64,000 nt of DNA, taken from assembly GCF_033807575.1 (NCBI RefSeq), contig NC_084713.1:9550703-9614702 (forward strand), written 5' to 3'. The notes under the pieces are model-generated. The model did no database searches. It had not been told where the DNA came from and saw only the letters and a list, made by a program, of their open reading frames with translations. Positions 1-12,648 of the stretch are shown here, piece by piece. Within the stretch, counting starts at the first letter, position 1; every line of letters begins with the position of its first letter. The stretch comes from Cydia pomonella (lineage: Eukaryota; Arthropoda; Insecta; Lepidoptera; Tortricidae). The position numbers were made by a program, and so were the translations under genes.

Positions 1-1300
1 TGGCGGATTGGTGAGCTCACGTATTCTACTTATCCGACGTCACCGATTTGTGCGCGATTGTTGATTTTGGGTTGTGAGGTATTTGTGGTTTACAATAACG
101 TATATAAAAACCTTTTTATCCGCTTTACACATGCACAAAAATGTGATTCCTTATTCTTTATTCATGAGTATAAGTTTACAGCTACAGCCAAGACACTTAT
201 ACTGTTAATACATATGTAGTCATTATCATAAAGTTAGTAAATTTGTATTATTCACATTATACACTTTTAGAACTATCTTTGGAATTAAACATAAATATAA
301 TGTATTATTAAGTTACATAGAGATTTAATAAAATAAAAAAGTAACATAGGTAGAATTTAAAAAAATCCTGATACTACGTTGTAGGGACGGCCACTTGTCT
401 GAGAATATGTCTGCGTTTTGGACTGTAGCTATGAAGTTATTTAGTTATTCTATTGCTCGGTGTAACTAAGTGGGTAACACACTGTTACTGGTTTAGGAAT
501 GAAAAGTGAATCATAATATTTTATTTTCCAAATAGATTACAGTTTTTCATACCACTATGATACCATTCTGTCTTTGTTTGCTTTTTGGGATTTTTACTAA
601 TTTTAATTTGTTGAAGTATTTATTTGTTGTAAAAAGAAAATACAAACAATAAACTAAAACAAATTATCTCGGGCAAGCAACGAGTATATTTAACTACCTG
701 CTTGCTTATTGTTTATATAAAAATAAATACTCATGAAACTTGTTCATGAGAAATTATTATTATAAATACTCCACAATTTATATATTTTATTTAATTACAG
801 GTCACATCCAATTAATATAATGTATAACAAGTAGATGCATTACGCTAATCATTGTCCTCTTATTGCTAATGGGCCTAGAGAAGCTTAATTTTAAGCTCAG
901 GGGAATTGAGCTGTTGAAAGATCCCAAATGATTCTAAGCTAGCTGAGGATTTCATGAATATCTTTACTTAATACATATATGTAATAAATTGTCCAATATA
1001 ATTACCTATGTAATAGACTTAAATCCGGCCACAAACTCGAGTAAGGGGATTTCAATACTTCATCACTATCTTGAATGGATCTATGAGCTCATAAATTGAA
1101 CGTCACGGTTCCATGTCTAGATAATGGCTTTTGCGAAAATGACTGTATGCTGCGGGTGTGTATGTATGTGGGGGGGGGGGGTCTGAAAGTTTGGTTACGA
1201 CTTAAGAAAACGTCGTTTTTGCGTAATTGCTCATCATAACTCGAATGTATAGTTTAGAATACGAAAGCTTAGTAACCTGCTGACCAAATATATAAAAAAA
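1..1300. other. AT-rich non-coding stretch
   Basis: No open frame with coding character and no recognisable mobile element is visible. The only marked feature is a run of 12 G at 1170-1181 following a short GT-rich tract. Confidence 0.5.
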
Positions 1301-1750
1301 AACGGCCAAGAGCATGTCGGGCCACGCTCAGTGTAGGGTTCCGTAGTTACTCTTCCGTCACAATAAGCTAAACTGGAGCTCAAAGTATAGTAAATTGTTA
1401 ACCAAGGGATGAAACGGTACCTTTCACGCGGGTTAAACAAATAGGCAAATTTGCATAATCAGTACCTAATTAAAGTAAGTTTTTTTACTGTGAAGGGTAA
1501 ACTTTTTACGATAACTCAAAAACAGCTAAACTGATCATATCCGCTATAGTTTTCATTTAATTTCTTTCTTAAGCTCTACTTCCACGATTTTTTTCATATT
1601 TTTTGGTCCTATGGTTCAAAAGCTAGAGGGGGGGGGGGGGACACATTTTTTTTTCGGAGCGATTATCTCCGAATATATTCACTTTATCAAAAAATGTTTG
1701 TTGAAGACCCCTATTAGTTTTGAAAGACTTTTCCAACAATACTCCACACA
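1301..1750 (+). mobile_element. Interspersed (GACA)-type repeat, 3' truncated copy
   Basis: The segment begins with ggccaagagcatgtcggg and follows the copy at 9131 nearly base for base: the ggttccgtagttactcttcc block, the gaaacggtacctttca block, then a G-run (13 G at 1628-1640) followed by acacattttttt. It stops at about 1750, before the (GACA)n tract and the closing ctacggaaccct block present in the full copies. It has no coding capacity. The family resembles widespread moth microsatellite-associated elements; its transposition mechanism cannot be read from this sequence. Confidence 0.85.
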
Positions 1751-4730
1751 TGCATATAAGCTGAAGTACTGAAAATAGATTTACTTACCTACATATTAGT
1801 CTCAATTCCATTAAATACATAAAAAATGGTATTTGATGAATTAACTTATCTACTAGGCTGTTCTAATTGTTATAAGTATTAACAAAAATGTGAATGCTAA
1901 AAATAGCGCATTTTTTTACTTAAAGTATGACCAGACATAACGCCAAGTATAGACAAGATTAACACCTCAAGCTAAATTTACCGTTTCCTCTGACATCACT
2001 CATCTGAAATCATTGTTTGTAAACACATCAAACTGCGTCCAAGCATTTTGTTTGAAATACTTTATATGGGTTTGAAGAAGAGTATAGCCCTACTTAACAG
2101 AAAAGTCGTTCGTTAAACACGAATGTCCATTTTTTGCGACTTCTGATTTCAGTCCAGTTGTATCGACAAACAGTGTAAAGTACGCCGGACCTAGTGATAC
2201 TGATTTGCGTCATATCCTACAGTGTAACCTTAAAATTGATATGAATAATGCTTTAGCTAAGTCATGGGTGACTGCAAATGTGTCGATAAGGTGATGGGTT
2301 ACGAAGTATAAACAAATTCTTAATGTAAACAAAGTCAAGTAACTAGGGTGGTATTACATAAACGTTATCATTTTTATCTGCCTAACATTTATTTTAATCT
2401 TCCTAATAGAAGTTGCTGTATACTAAGAGACAAGCAGTCCTTTTACTCGTCTCGTCTCGTCTACCTAACTTAGACAAGTAAAAAATACAAGTACAAATAG
2501 TTTATTTGCAGTTATATGTTTACAAGTATAAATTGCATTAAAATAAACCTGCATATCCAAGCTTCTACACCCAATACACCGCTACAAATTCTGTTAAGCA
2601 ATTTATTACGCAAAGATTTCTGCATTCTCATGTCCATCGTCTCGTATGCAGTATCTCTATATAAATATGCAAATGTGCAACTAAATAATTATGCAAACAG
2701 AAAATAGCCGCACCACTACTACAATATTTTTTATTTTAACCATCTAACGGCACTTAGTCAAGGTCGTTTACTGTATATGTTTGTGTTCATTTTCATTTCC
2801 GATCTTTTGAATATTTTCCCGATTACGAAATCAATATTTTACGTGCCAAGATCAAGAATGAATCATGGTATCTCCCGGCTATTTCCAATATATTAGTAGC
2901 GAGTGAAAAATGCAGAGAATGAAAGTTATTTTGTTTTTCATCTGAGTTTTGTTTTGATGAGTCAGTCCAGGTTGCATGAGTCTTAGTTTGAATGAGCTTT
3001 TCAATGAGAATGTAGAAAAATATACGATAAATCATATTAAGTATTATTAAAGTTTAAATAAATAAATACATATGTGGCATATGGGCCTTATGGTAAATGA
3101 TTATTGTGATAAATAAGTTTACGGCGTAATAGATCGATAGAAAGATAGCGCATTTTGAATCGACATGTATTCTATTTCAATTTAAAACGAGTTACCTATA
3201 TACTTGTGTTCGTATCAACTCCAAAAGTATTCATTAATTTTTATAACAAAACAAACAAACTTACAAACACTTAAATGAACCATAACTACCTGTTTATCTA
3301 TTCTACGTGTCGAAAGGAAAACAAAACACCATTCATTACAATGACCATTTTCTCGGCCAAGTTCATTGCACCGTTCCGATAGTAAATTTATCGAGCGTTC
3401 GACATTAGCGCGAGAATCGGTCCCAAGGTCCTCGATACGATTCCATTCATGCTCCGTACGTGTGTGGTACTGACGGCACTGTACACATGTAGTGTGGTTG
3501 TGTGCGTTTGTTGGCGATATGTAGCATAGTACTACTAGTGTTGAAGCGTACTTGCGATTAGACAACAGGTTTGTTTTGAATTCTTTATGGATTTCCATAA
3601 CTTCGGAATATTTACGGAATTTAAAGAAAGGAAAAAATCATCATATAATTTCCAGTTTCCCGTTTTTTGTGTCAACTTTATTGACTTATCTTTTCAATCT
3701 TTATTTATTTAGAGTCTTTGTTTAGGTTTTTTATAATATGTATCAGGTGCTTGTTGTACTTGTTCCTTTCGGCTTTCACGAGATTCTCATCATGGGGGTT
3801 GGTGAGGTCGACAAGCACGGTCCGGCGCTGCGATCATACTTTATTATTATTATAAAACAAGTGATATTAAACTACCTTCTATGATTACTCAAAGTCCTGA
3901 TATGATGATTTCCATGGCGTCCTAACTTAAGCTGTTGATAAAGTTGATGCAGGTAGTAACCTGTTTATCATCACCGTCGATCATGTTTTTGCATGCAGAT
4001 TCACTGTTGAGATAATATTCTTCAACTTTCCTTGTGTGCAATCCTCAGTGCTGGTTTTAGGTCCGTCCATGGCATGATTGGCAAACTGCCATCTTTAGGT
4101 TCTGCCTGCACCTCTTCTGTATTTCTGAAAAATAAAAACATAATGTTCCTGGACCTATAATTTTTCTTTTTAAAGGTTTGGTTTGGTTGACTTTAATTTT
4201 CTTTACGTCCGTTGCGTTTGCAATGAAAACTCGATGTTATTTTTTTTTACATTTTTGAATTATTATTTTAAAAGAAAAATAAATTGGCAGTATGTTTGTC
4301 CAATAACTGCATATTACTAGTTGAGAGTGTAACTATATATTTTTAAACTTGTCGATTTTTTTTTTTTAAACCTGTGATATAATGACATAAAAAAAAAATA
4401 TTCATGAATCATGCTTACAACTAATTACATATATATATTCTTCTGACAAACCACGGACTGATTTGTTGGCAGACGAGGCTCCTATAAGTTTATGTAAGCT
4501 AGGTAGATTATATGTAACTTAAAACTTTATCTTTTTAACTTTTTACCGCATGCGCAGCCCTATATGGCAGTTGTAATTTTCAATTCTATTTAGCTATGTT
4601 ATGTTACAATTATATAAATTTATTTTAAATCACTTCGAACGAACGAACATTTTACGGCTGTAGGTATATAACTACCTTTTAAACAAAACCATAAGTGCGT
4701 ACACAGCCTTATCTAAAGCAGCGTTAGCGG
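1751..4730. other. Non-coding stretch, no gene recognised
   Basis: AT-rich DNA with a three-unit CTCGT repeat at 2446-2460. A 127-codon minus-strand frame at 3215-3598 lies in a slightly GC-richer patch and contains a possible CAG|GTAGTT donor at 3290/3289. Nothing else supports it as a gene. Confidence 0.4.
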
Positions 4731-5330
4731 GTGTGCGATGCCACAGGATGCACGACAAAGGCCGGAATAGGAAGCGATGAGACCGGCCCACAGACGGATC
4801 CGTAAGCTTCGCTACGTCAGGGATCCATAAGGGCCACGTGAATATAAAAATGTGTTAAGAGGAAAGTGGACGACCGCTAATTCATACAAACGTACTCCCC
4901 TACTCCAGTAGCACGCATTTTTTCTATTTTTAACATTTATAATAATTTAAAAATCGAATAAAGTCAAACGAAGGGGCTTGGCAGTCCTTTATACAGGTTG
5001 TTTAGTCACCTCCAAAAATTTACGGGCTGAATATATAGGTCATACTGAGCAACTTTTCCTATTGGATCAACCCCGAAATCGCAAAAAAAAAAATTACTCT
5101 CCCTTGTTCCTTGTTATGGGGAAGGATATAGAATTCACAACCCCAAAAAATTCCCGTAAGGGTGAAAAGGGGAAGGAAAAGGGCGTTAGGGGAAAAAGGG
5201 GTTGAAGTTTTTATGGGGAATCAGTAAAAAAAACAGTTACTACAAGAAGTATTGTATGATAATAATAATGAATAGTGAATAAATTTTTCACTTTACGCCT
5301 ATGTGACGGTAGGGAAACGGCCAAGCCATA
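4731..5330. other. Probable degenerate mobile-element remnants
   Basis: A GC-rich patch at 4731-4850 stands out from AT-rich flanks. The block at 4978-5170 (tttatacaggttgtttagtc, then gggctgaatatataggtcat) resembles a dispersed moth repeat end. I cannot name the family or define termini. Confidence 0.35.
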
Positions 5331-8010
5331 TATGTTGACTAAGGTATAGAGTTTGTGAAGTTAGGACTTGTAGAGTTTGAAGCTTGGCTCTACTCTTGTA
5401 GAGATCTGATAACTTTTTGACAGTGCGAGCCTTATAGTCTCGTCTTGGCAACATTTTACATGAAAATGTTTTTGATGGGATAATACTTTTCTAGTTATTT
5501 GACATTATAGTGCCACCCCCGCACTCTGACACTTGCCAAGTCAGTGCAGAATCTGCTTAGTCCAATTCTATACCGTGTTTTTATTGAATTCCGTTAAGTC
5601 CGGGGTTTGGGGTAAGTACGTTTAAGGAAACTAAATGGCATAGTTAATATATTTTTTTTTTTTACTTATAAAAAGTAATTCAATGTTATACAGGTAGCAT
5701 TGTTGTAACGGGCATTACATTTAATTCAACCAAACAATTGAAAACTGTGACATATCAAATGTAATTTCGAACATCGGTCGTCCGAGATAGTGCTTGCGTT
5801 TAGTAGCAAATGTACACACTCGTACTAAACACTAATCAATATGTAAACAGGCCATAAAGCAAGTGTATACGCTCGTAAGGGCCCTATAAGATAAAAATAA
5901 ATTATTGATTATCTCCGAAATAGAGTTCATTAGAATACCGGTGTCTTTGAGAAAGTTTGAGAAACTTAATTTAAGCTCGGGAATGCACCCTTGAAATTAA
6001 CGGAAATAAAAAAAACACGGTGTATTATGGATGCAAATTTATAAAAACGTTAGAAATTTTGCAAAAGATGTGTTTATTGAAAGATATTATTAAAATATAT
6101 ATAATACCACTTTTTATCGTGTAGCCAGTCTTTATGTCAAAGCTTTTTTTTTTCTTGTTATGTACCCATATTCTTGTGCATACTCGTATTGGTAACGTAT
6201 CTGAAATAAATCCGTTTCTTTTGGCGGAACCCTTAATTAATTTCTCAGTACCTCCTACTAGTATTTCCATTAAAATAATTCAATATCTTCGCAACAATGT
6301 AACGCAGAAAGCGGCTTTACGCACTGGAGCGCTCGAGATAGAGATACCTTTGGTCATAAGCAAGTAAACAAATTTTCACCTTATTCAATTACCGTAAGCT
6401 GTAAAAGTGTATAGATATTTCTGAACATATCTGTAATTGCTAAGGTGATCCGGGTTCAAACATCCGGACCCGGATGTTTGGAATATCCGGATGTCGCTAC
6501 TGGATTTGTTCAGGCCGTTGACTGTTGGGTTTATTCGTTTATTCTCGAAGACTTTAAGAACGTATTAGATTTGGACCGTAGACGTGTTAACAGTTGGTAT
6601 TAGACGGCGAATTATTTATTATTTTTATTATATTTATATTTATCTATTAAAATATATTAGTATATTTTTCCTCCTAGTATATTTTTCTATTAAAATAGCC
6701 GAAATCTATTTACAATATAGATTACAAATTTCAAAATGCGACTACATACATTCAATAAACTCTTCATCTAAATATTGAATAAAAATTAACTTTATTAACC
6801 AAAAAAGATCCACAGAAAGCTCATCACCTTAGGTTTCGTCAAATTAGAACGTGCATTAACATGTCATCTGCAACACGCATCGTCAAAAGTAATTTAAAAA
6901 AGTCAAGTTATTACTGTATTGTTTTGAAGTTGAACTAAGTTATTCAATGAAAACATACTCACAATATATTTGTTTGAACGTTTATCCGACAACGATTTAT
7001 TTTGACCTTCTCGTACTCATAATCATGTCTGCGATGCGATATGACAGGTGGTAATTTTACCAACAATTGTCCATTATTAACAGAACTGCTGTTAATAACC
7101 GTATTTAGTGCAATCATACGCTCTATGTTCACGACTATACGGTTCTTAGTAGATTTGCGGTATGATTTAAGATGCAAGGGAAGAGAGTTCTGTTCAATAT
7201 GGTTTTTTATTTCAAAAATCTAGGTCACGTAAGCTATTGCTTCCAGGCTCTCAAACTTACAACTCGAACCCTAATCAATAAGCAAATTATTATTAAATAC
7301 GGACTAATAATCGGTTGCGAAACCAAAAATTGCGAATATTAAATTGGCGGTTTAATTTAATCGCTGTTTTAATTTTTTACTTTTTTATTTTCAGGTGTTG
7401 GCGCATTCAGCCGGCAACTGAAAGCAATTTAAGGTTTGTGAATCCATTATTTACGTTTAATAAATATCTAAAAAAATGTCACGTTTCAAACAATAACATA
7501 GTTTAAAATAGATCAAATTAAATTTACCGACACTAAAATATACACTTATTATCAATAAAATATAATTATAAATGAAGGTTGTTAATGTTACCGACGTTAT
7601 GTGCGTTTCTCAGACTAACTTCATTTTAAGAAATCGTTTTGATTATTTTACTCATAGATAAATATAACTCAAACCTGAAACAAAAACCATAGATCATGAA
7701 TTCCTAACGAAAATGTTGTATAGGACCCTTGAATTTTAGAAAATAATTTAAAGTTAAGTAAAAAAGATAGGTAAAATGTTTTGTGCGGATAGTCATATTA
7801 ATCGCAGGTGAAAGGTATTAAGGCACACCGAAATTATACTATTATTTTACGAAAAAAACTTATTGAAATAAATGAAATAAAAATTACTATAAAACCTTCG
7901 ACTCATCGGCTTGCAACTGGCCGTTAATAAATTTTCTCATTAGCTGTTTTTTACTTGATAAGTTTCTGATATTGTCTATGGACAGTCGACTGATGACTTT
8001 GACAATTTAC
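5331..8010. other. Non-coding stretch, no gene recognised
   Basis: AT-rich with no splice-consistent open frame. It contains the short hairpin annotated separately at 6457-6480. Confidence 0.4.
6457..6480. repeat. Short perfect inverted repeat (CATCCGG hairpin)
   Basis: Two 11-base arms, caaacatccgg and ccggatgtttg, are separated by ac. A third, partial half-site (atccggatgt) follows at about 6485-6494. It lies in AT-rich non-coding DNA and is probably a TE remnant or a dimeric protein-binding site. Confidence 0.7.
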
Positions 8011-8017
8011 GCTGACT

Positions 8018-8022
8018 TCAGT
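8018..8022 (+). promoter_or_regulatory. Candidate arthropod initiator (TCAGT)
   Basis: TCAGT lies in the context gacttcagtgc, about 195 bases upstream of a plausible start codon at 8216. TCAGT is the arthropod initiator consensus, but the motif is short and occurs often by chance. No TATA box is visible at the right distance. Confidence 0.25.
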
Positions 8023-8215
8023 GCATTCACATGTTACGGTGTAAATGTGATTTTTTTAAATTGATTTTGGAATATTTTTCGTGTTATCTATTTTAGAAGA
8101 AATTGTTTATTTACGCGCGGACATGGTAAAATATCATGTGTTGTAAATTGTTTGCGAAAACATTAGGCAGCGGATTATTCGTTAGGAGCGCGAAGGAAGT
8201 ACTAGTGTTGTCAAC

Positions 8216-8266
8216 ATGCTGAACGAATGGTGCCATCGGACAGAAGAAATACAAAGAAAATTCCAG
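8216..8266 (+). CDS. Candidate first coding exon (17 codons), unidentified gene
   Basis: An ATG in the context tcaacATG, which fits insect start-site preference, opens 17 codons reading MLNEWCHRTEEIQRKFQ. The exon ends in CAG followed by the donor GTATAT, giving phase 0. The preceding 200 bases are less AT-rich and begin near a TCAGT initiator. No matching downstream phase-0 exon was found in the window, so the rest of the gene would have to be far away or outside. I do not recognise the peptide. It is incompatible in phase with the 26776 exon. It may be chance. Confidence 0.3.
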
Positions 8267-8369
8267 GTATATGTGATAATCTCCTTAAGTCGTAAGTAAT
8301 TAAATTATAGCGATGAATATTCTCTAAAGATTCCTATCATACTCGTATTTGTATCGACAATGTATTACT

Positions 8370-8562
8370 TGTAATCGGTTCAATCACCGATTCTTACATA
8401 CCCATAAGTTTTTTGGAACTTATATATCATTTGATATTTACCAGTCGCTTTTCGGTGAAGGAAAACATCGCGAGGGAACCGGACTAATCCCAATAGGTCA
8501 GATCGCATTCACTTTCATAAAAAGTAGCGCCTACGCCAATTTTTGGGATTATAGTTTCCAAG
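8370..8562 (+). mobile_element. tRNA-derived SINE, degenerate and truncated copy
   Basis: The body block runs from tttggaacttat through the tcatttgatatttaccagtc and ggaaaacatcgcgagggaac segments to a decayed gcctacgccaa block. It matches the intact SINE at 19329-19652, lacks a clear tRNA head, and has internal deletions. No target-site duplication was identified. Confidence 0.75.
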
Positions 8563-9130
8563 CGGATAAGCAAGTAGTACAACGCGAGAAAGACAATTTA
8601 CATTGTTTAACTTAATTAAGTTTAATTACTAGCGCCAGTAAATATAAGTGCTTTAATTTTGTCTTTATATATATTTATGTTTTTGATCTGATTATGCGCC
8701 ATTCTAAATCCATCCCAATCAATGGTCTATTACTGGGGCCATTGTTTCACGAGAATATCGTTTTCCGTGGTATCCTGTACCATCCGACTGCATCGTCAGA
8801 AGATCATCAGATCATCAGCTCAGTGTTAGCATATTATGGTATTCTTTCGCATTAAAATATAATATAATTGCAAATCAGGCAGAAGATTAAACACCGGGAA
8901 GTGGTTAAAATTTATCTTATATGACGTGAAAAAAAAAATACTATTGAGTAGGTGATTGTATATGATATGAGGTTATTTAACATAAATGAAAAAATATGGA
9001 GAATTTAAAAGTATAGGAATTTGGAAATCATTTTCTGAAAACAATCATTTCTTAAGAGCCCATCAACGTGCTCACTAGCGCCACTGGAAAATAATTGTGA
9101 TTGTTTAAATTTAACGATAGATATTTAAAA

Positions 9131-9750
9131 ACCGGCCAAGAGCATGTCGGGCCACGCTCAGTGTAGGGTTCCGTAGTTACTCTTCCGTCACAATAAGCTA
9201 AACTGGAGCTTAAAGTATAATAAATTGTTAACCAAGGGATGAAACGGTACCTTTCACCCGAGTTAAACAAATAGGCAAATTTGCATAATCAGTACCTAAT
9301 TACAGTAAGTCTTTTTACTATGAAGGGAAAACTTTTTGCGATAACTCAAAAACAGCTAAACTGATTATGTCTGCTATAGTTTTCATTTAATGTCTTTCTT
9401 AAGCTCTACTTTCACGATTTTTTTCATACTTTTTGGACCTATGGTTCAAAAGTTAGAGGGGGGGACACATTTTTTTTTTCTTTCGGAGCGATTATCTCCG
9501 AATATATTCACTTTATCAAAAAAAAAATTCTCGATAACCCCTATTAATTTTGAAAGATCTTTCCAACGATACCCCACACTCTATGATTGAAGCGAAAAAA
9601 AAAATTTCACCCCCACTTTACGTGTAGGGGAGGTACCCTAAAAAAACTAAATTTTTAGATTTTATTGTACGACTTTGTCGGCTTTATTGATTTATATATC
9701 CATGCCAAATTTCAGCTTTCTAGCACTAACGACCACGGAGCAAAGCCTCG

Positions 9751-9789
<39 letters not shown>

Positions 9790-9847
9790 GGACATGGCGA
9801 AACTATAAGGGTTCCGTTTTATGCCATTTGGCTACGGAACCCTAAAA
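9131..9847 (+). mobile_element. Interspersed (GACA)-type repeat, full-length copy
   Basis: The copy runs from accggccaagagcatgtcgg to ggctacggaaccctaaaaaa and is non-coding. It contains, in order, a ggttccgtagttactc block, a 7-G run at 9458-9464, an inverted cggagcgattatctccg motif, a ggggaggtacc block and a (GACA)n microsatellite at 9751-9789. The inward ggttccgta and the closing tacggaacc form a short imperfect inverted pair. It is inserted inside the TIR element 9052-10131. Confidence 0.85.
9751..9789 (+). repeat. (GACA)n microsatellite
   Basis: About ten tandem GACA units lie inside the interspersed repeat. The reverse-strand copy at 14818-14842 has about five. Confidence 0.95.
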
Positions 9848-10620
9848 AAGGGGGGCGCTACGTACTGTATTTTGTATTTAATTGCCTTTTGAATACATCA
9901 AACTAGTTTCTGTGTTGCTGGATTCTCTATGAACTCAAAACAAAAACGGCCGTTTTAACTACACGGACTAATTATATACTTAGTTAAGGCTAAACTTAGT
10001 TAACACAATCTCCAAATATAGAGATTATAACTGAGTGCTGACTGTACCTGAACAAAAAAAAACTGAAATAAACAAATTACAAAAAAAAAAAATTAGCAAT
10101 GGCGCTAGTGAGCACGTTGATGGGCTCTTAAGTGTTCGTCCTTTCTTCGATAAGTAAAGTCAGAAGTTTTAATTAGTGACCCATTTCGTACCTTGTCACA
10201 GTGACAAACAACATGAAAGTCACTATAGACCACATACTATTGTCTCTGTGACGAGGTACAAATACACATTTTCGAAATAAAACTTTTTTATTGAAAAGAC
10301 TTGCAAATCTGTTTTATATTACAAGCTCCAGATCTTAACAATTAAAAACATATCCTCATCGAAATCATCCGATCACACGAAACATGAGTTTTTAAAACTC
10401 ATTTTAGGTCATAGCTTGCATTTTCCTCCCGCTACCGTTACTTTAATCACATGTGAACAAACGCCGTCTTGCGATGGATATTTTCACGCAGCCTTCCTTC
10501 CTTCGCCATAGATTAATATTTATCGTAGAGAGCTTGTAATTTTATTTATGAATTGAGCATAAAAATTGGGACTACGTTTATATGAAAAGGCGTTTTCGCG
10601 CGGTCGTCCACTTCCGTATA

Positions 10621-11016
10621 AGGCCCTCAGCACACGGAGCGTAAGCGTAAGCGTCAGCAAGCGGCACCTAGCGTCGCGTATGTAAGCGTCGCGTAGGCGT
10701 CGTGTAAGCGTAATCGTTTTATAAGTGAAATCTCATTATTTGAAATCATGTAGTCCCTGGCATCAGATGTCTTCGGCGGATGTATCTACGATCTTACTTT
10801 CTCGTGAGATGAAGATTTTTTTATTGTTTGATTAACTCAGAAGTTTTGTTTTTTTACGCGTGTATTACGCGACACAAATCTCATTCGCTACGCTACGACG
10901 ACGCTTCGTGTGCGGACTTGTTTGAAGTTGTACGTGCTCGTAGTGCTCTCGTTGTACGCGCGTATTACGATACGCGTACGCGTCTCTTACGCTTACGCGC
11001 CGTGTGCTGAGGGCCC
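10621..11016. mobile_element. Palindromic TIR element with GCGTAAGC subrepeats
   Basis: The left end, aggccctcagcacacgg, is mirrored at the right end by ccgtgtgctgagggccct. The left arm is built from repeated gcgtaagc/gcgtcgcgta units and the right arm from the complementary series. It is flanked by taa on both sides, which would suit a PIF/Harbinger-type MITE. Two short open frames inside (10828-11101) are products of the palindrome and are not genes. Confidence 0.75.
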
Positions 11017-12648
11017 TAATGTTCACATTTCTGACTGTGATATTCCTGTATTTTTCTTAATTTTAATACTTTCTTGTCTTACTGCACGTCCACATGTATA
11101 ATTTAATATATTGCCATGGGTCGATTGCGAATTAATTTGTTTAATTTTAATTCCGAAGTATTGACATATGTTTTTTACAAGCTTTTATTTAACTTGAAAT
11201 GTTTATATGGATGTATGTTCGGGTCAAATCTTGCAAGCTCAATTAGACCCACCTCCCATTATTCGATTGAGCTAAAACTTCACATACAATTATTTTACGT
11301 TCGGCGACATTGCAATATTATCGCACCATCGAGCTGATCTGATGATCCAAAGAACTCAATCTATTTGTGTTTGGGTTTGTTATAATTGTTTCGATGAGTA
11401 TTCGTTGCTTGTTTAAGTACAGCAACGATAAAAGCTTGTATCAATAATGAGATTTTTGACAAAAATACTTACTTATTATTATCTATAGTCATGCTTGCAG
11501 ACAAGTCATCTTTGGTTCATTTTGCTTCAAGCCCTTTTCTTAATATCAGGCTGCTACATTTGTCTTCTCATGTGCAAATTTAATGAAATAATGTCCAGCA
11601 CAACTAGGAACCAAGCCTCCTTCATTAGTTCAGGATTTGAAATTAAAATTTATGTTATGCGGTATGAATAATAGGCGGTATTAGATAATTTCTAATCTTA
11701 TTAGTTTAGGTAGAATCTCTCAAAATTGCGTATGTATGTACAATAAATGAATATAAAATACTATAATTTATGTTACAAGTGATTAGTCGCTTCTGTATCC
11801 TTACAAATCTGGGACGCCAACAAAAAGAGGATCGCTTCCCACTCAACTTTTTATCACCATAATGACCTTCGATTTTAATTGTCCAGCTAATTACGACATA
11901 ATTTGACGACGGCGGAGTAATGTTTTAATTGTACACCCTTCTCTTTGTATTTCTTGCTAATTAGGTGAAGTGATTTAATTATTACATCATGAGAGAAATG
12001 AAAATCAAAATGGTTTAATTTTAAAGGCGGTGACTTCTAGAAGACTGAGGATCGCGTGACGTTTCCATGATGGCGCCATCGCGTGCACAGATAGACCCCA
12101 AAATGCAATCGCGATGGTTTCGCAGTGAATTCAGAAATTTAAATTCAAAAATGGAATACAAAAAGGCCAAGAGCGGCCAGAGTGCCCACCCAGTTGGCGA
12201 CCGGCCGCTCGCTATGCGGCTCCTCAGCAGTGTTTTGCAAATACCGCCAATTCCTTTCCTGAGCCCCTCCCCAGAGCACAGGACTTAAAGACCACATTCA
12301 TTGCTTGCAATTTATTACTTTATACACATAATTATTAAATGCAAAATTGAGTGCCGCTGTCTCCTTTAATTTTCCGACAGAGATAATGATTAAATTGTTT
12401 CGGCATGTCAAATCAAACGAAATTATGCTGTTATATCTTGTTTAATAGCGGGACGATTATTTGTTTCTTACATACCAACATGGATATCTCCAAGTGAGAT
12501 TTCTCCTTTGAGTAATTTTCTTTAGGTATCATTTCAATTTCGTCCATTTTTATACATACAAAGTTTATATTGATTTACTAGAGCCGGATGTTATACAAAA
12601 ACTTACTGACAGATAAGTACAAATATCATGGCGGAATATAATTATCGC
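11017..12648. other. Non-coding stretch with one GC-rich patch
   Basis: Mostly AT-rich. A GC-richer patch at 12050-12290 holds a 73-codon frame beginning at ATGATGGCGCC. It has no splice or family support and is left unannotated. Confidence 0.35.

Larger units (their letters stand above)
9052..10131. mobile_element. TTAA-flanked TIR element carrying a nested repeat
   Basis: A 28-base perfect terminal inverted repeat spans 9056-9083 (starting gagcccatcaacgtg) and 10100-10127. It is flanked on both sides by TTAA (9052-9055, 10128-10131). TTAA duplication is typical of piggyBac-type elements, but the terminus does not show the usual CCC start, so superfamily is inferred only from the duplication. 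No transposase is encoded. The interior at 9131-9847 is a complete copy of the (GACA)-type interspersed repeat, so this is a MITE-like element that was itself a target. Confidence 0.85.

Noticed and set aside
3215..3598. 127-codon minus-strand frame
   Set aside because: No recognisable domain; weak donor only; no companion exon.
9751..9789. CRISPR-like or tandem array
   Set aside because: It is a plain GACA microsatellite inside an interspersed repeat; there are no spacers and the DNA is eukaryotic.
10828..11101. Two overlapping 60-63 codon frames
   Set aside because: They fall largely in the right arm of a palindromic TIR element made of CpG-rich subrepeats.
12067..12288. 73-codon frame in a GC-rich patch
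   Set aside because: No start context, splice site or family resemblance beyond composition.
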